Origin: Termitomyces sp. T153
Taxonomy: Eukaryota; Basidiomycota; Agaricomycetes; Agaricales; Lyophyllaceae
NCBI GenBank assembly: GCA_018296165.2
Contig: JACKQL020000067.1
Location: forward strand, 1-64,000
Length of the DNA stretch: 64,000 bases
Direction: 5' to 3'
Shown here: positions 58,162 through 64,000 of the stretch, piece by piece
Layout of the letters: each line of letters starts with the position of its first letter
Numbering within the stretch: position 1 is the stretch's first letter
Translations under genes and position numbers: made by a program
Notes under the pieces: generated by a model
What the model saw: only the letters and a program-made list of their open reading frames with translations
Databases searched by the model: none
What the model was told of the DNA's origin: nothing

Positions 58162-61141
58162 TTAATGCCCGTAGTTGTTAGATTGCGAGGGCTGATGCAT
58201 GTGCTGCTGATACGATGCATGCCCATGTGAGTGATGGTGGTGGGCATGCTGTTGATGCATATGATGATTGCTTTCCGCGTAGTGCCCGTGCCCATGAATT
58301 GTTCTATCTTGTACTTGGGGAGGAAGCATTCCTACTTGATTTTCCTCGGATTCCCCAAAGCCAAGCTCTATGAACATATTTTTCCAATAATGGGCATCGA
58401 GCTCTGACGTATATTGCGGCATTTGGGGGATATTATAACCATAACTCATTACCCCAGCCATCGGCATGCTGTTGTTCATGGCAGAAGCCATAGAATAGGA
58501 CTGAATGAGCGGAAGCGGAGGCGGCTGAGCATTTGCGGGGTGTGGAGGCATATTAGGCGAAGCAGGGAAGACTTGGTCATTGGTAGGGGGCACCGGTCCG
58601 TAATACGTTTGAGCGGGCGGATGAATAGATTGTTGCGAAGCTGAAGGTACTTGAGAACTGCGTAGAGAAGGCAAAACATTCAAGAATCTCACGCTCAAGT
58701 TGGGGATCAATTGCCATTTCATGTTTTGGATCGTTGCGGCGAACAAAGACATCGTTCGAAACGAGGGACCTCAAGAAGCGAGCATGTGTTGCCGCAGAAG
58801 ATTCAGGAGCAATCAGAGATGCATTGTGATACGCCTCGGCGGTTGCTGAGATGAGATCATAGATATCTTTGGCTGTATTCTCATTGAGTTGAGAGTAGAT
58901 TGCTGAGCTTCGTAAAAGCTTGAAATTTAATGTAAGTCGAAAGGCAGATAAGCATGAATGTTGTTCTTACCTTGAGCAAAAACACAGCACAGTACGCGGA
59001 CATCACCATGATAGAATCTTGTCCATATCGCTATAGCATTGATCAATAACGGTACTTGATGGAGATAGGACAGCTTACTAGCATACTCATGCGGGCAAAG
59101 TCGCGGGACACAATCTGCAAAGCGTCAAGAGCACTAGTGCAGCACAACGTGACAGCCTGCAAGCTAGGACTCTGACGATTTGCCTGAGAACCTCGAGCTA
59201 AGCAGAACCCACAAAGACCAAACAGGAAGCACATACTGGAGATACCGCAAAGCTGTTGAGAAAAACGCGGACATACAAACGGAAGAAACTCAGAAACGAA
59301 CTATGAAACTTGTCGCCGTTGGCTGACAATATGTTTCAGAACAATGATGGACACGACAGATTTTGGGAATAAAATACCTCGGTCCATTTCATGTTGCCAC
59401 TTGTCTGCCCATTCCGTTAGCTTCTGGTTGCAAGTCTTAAGAACAGCTTCATAGTTGATATCGTGGTGGGCACCGGAGGCTGCCCCCTTAAAGATGTCCG
59501 TCGTTTCTGCCTGTTATCAGCATGATCAATTAAGGCCCTTTGAATTGTAATAGTTGAGTAACGAACCGCGATGATACGTAATTGCACGAAGGCAGCGACA
59601 ATAACATCCTCAGGTCGAATCGCAGCACCCACCTGTTCGTGCCACTTGGATGAATGCCGGATCATGTCATCTTCAGGGAGCATCCAGTGCCGCCCCGTCT
59701 GTGTGGCGAGACTCCGGTCGTGGACGAACAGCACCAAATAGGTACGCTCACAATTCCGTCGTTCTAACAACTGAAGTGGTGTCTCGTTCGGCGGTGGGTG
59801 CGCCCTGTACCGATTGAGTTTCAACTCAACGGCCATGCGACATGCCTAGAGAAGGATCAATGAGTAAAACAAAAATCGCATTGACCAAGCACTCACGTAG
59901 CCGATGTACGTCCAAGTACGCTACAAAGGTTAACAGGGTCAGCTTCCTAATGAAAGTTAAAATGAGCGGAAAATTATACATTCTCATCGGGCTCTTTCCA
60001 GTACGTAAGACAAGCAAATGCTTGCACGACCTCAACACGCTTCCAGCCTTCTGCAAACGCTCGTACGGCAAAATCGTTTGCAAGCTTTTGGCATTGCTTG
60101 TACGATTCATGGCGGAAGAATTTGCACCCTGCCATAATCAAGGTGGTGAAGAGAAATGGGCATTTGGATCGAACATATGCCACAGAGTGGAGAGCGGGAT
60201 CAAAAAGGTTGATGAACGGATTTAAGCGCAGGAAGATGGCGTCGAACAAGACTTTTGCATCCTCCTCCGTAATAATTCCGGCGGTGATGGGATCATTGAG
60301 TCCACTAGGGAGGGGAGCGATGCGGGGTAGCGGTGGCGTGAGAGGGCTGTTGTGGTTCGACTGACCACTTGGTGGAGCAGAGTCGGCCTCGGGGTTGAGG
60401 ATAGTTCGGAAGAAAGAGTTTCGCTGATTTTCCCGTCTAATAAGGCCCTCGGGGAAGATGGTTTCTTCGTTGCGGTCAGCGTCGTCTTCATCGTCCATTT
60501 CCATGGCGCGAGAACCATTCGATTGATAGCCCTCGCTGCCAGGGTAATGAGAAACGTTGAGAGGAGGTAGTTCTTTGGAATTAAAGTGGGAGCCTGAAGA
60601 TTGGTAGGGCCCGTCACTGGACCTGGAAGCGCCGTATTCTTGGGCGCTGGTAGAGCCAGACATTTCTGCGGCCTGAGATTTCATCTTTGCAGAGTTAAGC
60701 CCTTTTTCCAGGCGACGAAGCATCTTTGAGGCTTCGGAGAGTCTGTTACGAGGGTCAGAGGCATAAATGAAAAGCTGTGAAGAAGAATGTACTTGGAACC
60801 AGGTTTGCGACCTCGACGATGCTTTTCAAAGATGCAACTGAGAAAATGGAGTAAGCAAGGAGACCGGTGGCAGCGGGTCGGCAACTCACTCGACATTTGC
60901 GCGCTTGCAACGCTGGCACTTTTGGCCTTCCTCTGCGCCCACACATCGCATCTGAACTTGATGAGCAGGGTAAAGGGGAGAATTCTATGGACGCGGTACC
61001 TTTGCTGCGCGACATACGGTGCAGGCGCGTGCGCCGCGAGAGATGGGGGGCTTTGTGCTAGGAAATACGTGAGATTGTGGCAAGAAAATGGGAGAGAATT
61101 GGGTACGAGGTGGCCTTGGGGTCGTCAGACTGGAGATCCAT
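58162..61141 (-). CDS. Zn2Cys6 fungal transcription factor with histidine-rich tail
   Basis: The first exon (61141-61107) gives MDLQSDDPKATS and the second (61057-61000) TKPPISRGARACTVCRAAK. The third supplies MRCVGAEEGQKCQRCKRANV, making C-x2-C-x6-C-x8-C-x2-C-x6-C, a complete Zn2Cys6 DNA-binding cluster. A basic linker (FEKHRRGRKPG), a leucine-rich helix, an acidic stretch (MDDEDDADRNEE) and the fungal-specific regulatory domain follow (LRLNPFINLFDPALH; WTYIGYACRMAVELKLNRY; RHWMLPEDDMIR). The C terminus (58162-58300) is rich in His, Gln and Tyr. It is nuclear and DNA-binding, but the target genes are unknown. Exon borders between 58700 and 59420 were not all fixed. It is convergent with NUP37. 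Confidence 0.88.
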
Positions 61142-61398
61142 GGCCGGTTTTCAAGGACGGGGATCAAAGGAAGGGGGATGGTTGCCGGGGGTTGGAGGAC
61201 GTATGAGACGACGAGGAGGGCGGTGGTGGGGGAGAGAGGGCAGTGATGGGTCTTTCGACAGACTTTGAGGCCGGCAACTTGTTTGCGCGTGGTTTGGCCG
61301 CTTACATATTATTTGCCCGATGCATCCGAACAGCTCGGTCACTTAGCGTTACTCCCCGGCCGGCATTTGTACATTCCCACACTATGTACATCAGAAAT

Positions 61399-61921
61399 TT
61401 AGAACCCTCGTCCTCGGCCACGCCCGCCCCGTCCCCGTCCCCGTCCACGGTCTCCAGGGCGTCCTCGCCCCCGCCCACGTGCATCCTCCTTCTTCCGCCC
61501 CTTGGGCTTCGGCGCATCGTCCACCAGCAACGTGTCCAGAGGCAGCGCGTCAGGCAGGATGAAGTACCGAATGTTGTTGCCCCGGATCGACAGCGAGTCC
61601 AGTGCTGTTACTTCCTTATTTCTCGCTGTGAGTTTCACCGTCTTCAAATGTGTATTCATCTGCATATCAACCCCTGAGAGGAAGAACGCACATCAGAGAT
61701 CATCCTCAAACACCAGACTCGACACGTACCAGTGATCGTCCCATGTACTGACGATCCATTTTTGAGCTGCACTGTCACACTCTCGTTGTTCAATTTCATT
61801 AAAAATCTATACGCAGTTCAATCAGCACCCAACATGGCACAGACTATCCCATGAATATTCAAGCTGCCTGACTCGACCAGAAAAGTCAAAATGTCCCACA
61901 TACTCACCTTACAAGCTTCAT
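61399..61921 (-). CDS. SMD1: Small nuclear ribonucleoprotein SmD1
   Basis: Three exons (61921-61908, 61806-61730, 61673-61399) give 121 residues. It starts [19 protein letters not shown], continues with the Sm1 motif ([21 protein letters not shown]) and the Sm2 motif ([15 protein letters not shown]), and ends in an RG-repeat tail ([17 protein letters not shown]). SmD1 is part of the heptameric Sm ring on U1, U2, U4 and U5 snRNAs. The RG tail is normally dimethylated and bound by SMN-type factors. The first exon is only 14 nt and is fixed by the conserved MKLVRF start. Confidence 0.97.
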
Positions 61922-62600
61922 ATTTTATGAATCAACTGGAGGGGCAAGAACAAAACCGTAAGAACAAGAGGTGAAACGTCTTGAGGCCGTTGTTGACGAT
62001 GAGCAGATTGAACGGCGGAGTTTGAACACAACATTAACATTCCCCACGTGATGAATCGATGGACACCTTGTGGCGGTGATGAATTTTAATTCCAAGCCCG
62101 AGTCGCAGTTTGATGCCGGTGCTATGGTGGCTTTTCTATCTTCAAGGCGCGTTTTGGCGCGTATCTGATCCACTTTGTTTGCTCGATTCTTGTTGGCGTA
62201 CGCCCCCTCTTCAAATTGGGTGGCTCCTCGGCTTTCCTGGCTTTGACTATTTAAGAGTTAGCTTTTCTCGTGCAGAACTATTTTGCTCAGCAGGCTGAGT
62301 CTACCGTCTTCAATATTGTTGGTGCCTCTATATCCATTGGGATTTCAACTCTAGCAATCTACTTTTCTCGCTTGCATTCATGCATGGCAAGGTCATCATG
62401 GCACGCTTCGTTCCGGCCCTTTTTCTCGCCGTTATCGATTTTATTTTCAGTATGTCCATTTAATTGATTTTGTGCAACGACAAACGTTTAAACCCGTTTA
62501 CACGAACGATCGAGTTTCGCGTGGCTATTGCAAGCTTATCCCTTTTGCTCACTTCAATGAAAGCGCCTTAGGCGAGAGTTGCCGAGGGATTTGATATTCC
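61922..62600. other. Intergenic region with a possible membrane-protein exon
   Basis: A plus-strand open stretch of about 40 codons (around 62267-62390) follows a GTGCAG acceptor-like site and ends at a GT. It codes for NYFAQQAESTVFNIVGASISIGISTLAIYF, a likely transmembrane helix. No matching exons could be joined, so it may be chance or a gene fragment. Confidence 0.2.
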
Positions 62601-62613
62601 CTCCACCGCATAA

Positions 62614-63580
62614 TATGGCATCCTCATCTGCGATCAGAGCACTTTATCATCCTGCGCTTGATCTTGGTTGTGCCATTCTTGACTCCATAAGTGTGGTTTA
62701 AAAATCACTCTTGCTTGTTTCAAATCAGTCGGTGTTTCCAAAATCTAACGGGTACTAAATCCTAATCGATGCGGAAACTCGTCTTAGCTTGGCCTTGCTT
62801 TCTGTACAAGTTGAGCTTAATGCCATCTGTGAAACTGGGAGATTTGGAACAAAGACGTCTGATGGATTCATTGATTCATCCACATTTATATGTTCATTCA
62901 TTATTTCTTCGTTGCAGGTAATTCAGAGATCAATCACTTGCCATATAGCAATACTCATTTTGCTATATGCAGACGGTACAGGATGTTCAAAGCGCTCTAG
63001 AAGATGCAGAAGACATCCTCACAAACTACGCTAGCTCATCCGCCCGTCTCTGGTACCTACGTTTTTCTTGGGCATGGTTAGGAATAGCTCCCAATACTAT
63101 ATACTTCTTGCTGAATGTACCATCTCCGAAGATCAAGACATGACGGATAACACCTCACAACAAAGGATACTTCGTGGAATTGCGCTTCCTCCTTTTCTCA
63201 TCTCCGACAAAAGTAGTATCTCAGTCACATGAGCCATGGTATACTTCATGTATACGGCTTGGAACAGTCCTCGAACCCTTTGTACCCGTCTACTGTTATC
63301 TCAGATCACCAGGGTCATAAAACATTCACCTCATTGATGACATGCCTTGAAAATGCTGCCGGTGTCATCCTGAGCATTCCGGCCTTTTTATCACCGGTGT
63401 CCAATGGTATGTCCCTCATGGCGTTAACTCGGGTTTGATCTTCATCAGTCCGGTGCAGGTTATGAATGGTACAAGAGTTTTTACGGTCAATGGATGTTGA
63501 TATCATTTGTGTGGGTTCCTGAGACAGAAACGGGAGCAACCGTCAGCATTCCTATCCATTTGATTTGTTCCACGACGTAA
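62614..63580 (+). CDS. Possible unrecognised plus-strand gene
   Basis: Coding-like fragments occur after possible splice sites. One is MASSSAIRALYHPALDL, starting near 62614. Another, near 62975-63066, is TVQDVQSALEDAEDILTNYASSSARLWYLRFSWAW after a TTTGCTATATGCAG acceptor. Another, near 63330-63405, reads TCLENAAGVILSIPAFLSPVSNG before a GTATGT donor. I cannot join them into a continuous protein and recognise no family, so function is unknown and the borders are approximate. Confidence 0.2.
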
Positions 63581-63584
63581 TCCT

Positions 63585-64000
63585 TATTTATAGTGGCGAG
63601 TGGCATATTTACGCCTGGTGAGGGTATGACTTGTTGCATTCATCTCGTTCATGTATCTACATATGTAGTCAGGAACCGTATGAGGGCGATCTATGCTTTT
63701 ATTGTAGGTCGAAGAAACTTGTCTATAACTCCGTTCAAACCGCATTCTAAGCCCATAAAAGGTCGCTCTAATCTGCAAGACTAATGCCTATGCATCAGTT
63801 GTTTTCTACACAGTATGTAGTCGGTTTCTAGCGGCCTTTCACTCCGTTTGCTCATGTGATAGTTCCATTTTGCTGAGCTTCCAATTACATACTTCATTAC
63901 CGAAAACAACAGTTTCTCCTTTGGTGTGGTCATGGTCAGTGGCCCCCATTTGTTCGCCGTGATATCCGGTTTACCCGTCCTACTGCCATCTGCAATTTTT
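63585..64000. other. Right end of window, no recognisable gene
   Basis: Short open frames on both strands without motifs. The sequence has normal CpG content, unlike the transposon islands. Confidence 0.4.

Noticed and set aside
61107..61167. Alternative start for the transcription factor at 61167 reading straight into the zinc cluster
   Set aside because: It gives a long unusual N terminus. A 49-bp intron with good borders instead joins MDLQSDDPKATS to the cluster, which fits the family better.

Overview
The window looks like a chromosome segment from a mushroom-forming basidiomycete (Agaricomycetes). It has intron-dense housekeeping genes with introns of about 45-60 nt and GT-AG (once GC-AG) borders. 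These genes are packed tightly in alternating convergent and divergent pairs. Gypsy-type LTR retrotransposons, a LINE fragment, a Helitron helicase fragment and a Mutator-like transposase separate them. I find no rRNA, tRNA or CRISPR array.

Layout. 1-22160 is a nested transposon island. Element A (1-7722, plus) is a C-rich LTR retrotransposon carrying an inverted solo LTR of another family. A second, truncated A leader follows, then a minus-strand Gypsy element D. D's integrase is split by a complete LTR retrotransposon, element B (8814-19460), with two 940-bp LTRs and a 4-bp target duplication. D is truncated at about 21120 against a LINE 3' end. 22305-33025 is a gene block: class V myosin, CUZ1-type AN1 zinc finger protein, ESCRT-III VPS2 and Golgi tethering subunit COG4. 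33060-46895 is a second, almost CpG-free transposon island: Helitron helicase remnant, a 5'-truncated relative of B (element C), a Mutator-like transposase, and a tandem repeat array ending in a strong hairpin. 46996-61921 is the second gene block: GH3 beta-glucosidase with PA14, UPF0538 protein, farnesylated type I DnaJ, nitrilase/omega-amidase, lipid (diacylglycerol/sphingoid) kinase, UMP-CMP kinase, nucleoporin Nup37, a Zn2Cys6 transcription factor and SmD1. From 61922 to the end I recognise no gene with confidence.

The two gene blocks contain ordinary conserved eukaryotic functions (vesicle traffic, protein folding, nucleotide and lipid metabolism, splicing, nuclear pore). Apart from divergent promoters shared by close neighbours, nothing suggests that they form one pathway.

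The most unusual feature is in the transposons. Element B carries, between integrase and 3' LTR and on the opposite strand, a five-exon gene that can be followed exon by exon in phase 0. It encodes a protein of about 605 residues with a Zn2Cys6-like cysteine cluster, now broken by CpG-decay-type stops. Element A, which has a different LTR, carries an antisense gene with the same kind of cysteine cluster in the same relative place. Element C has a third antisense multi-exon gene, apparently of a different protein, in that slot. Antisense accessory genes upstream of the 3' LTR thus recur in this window.
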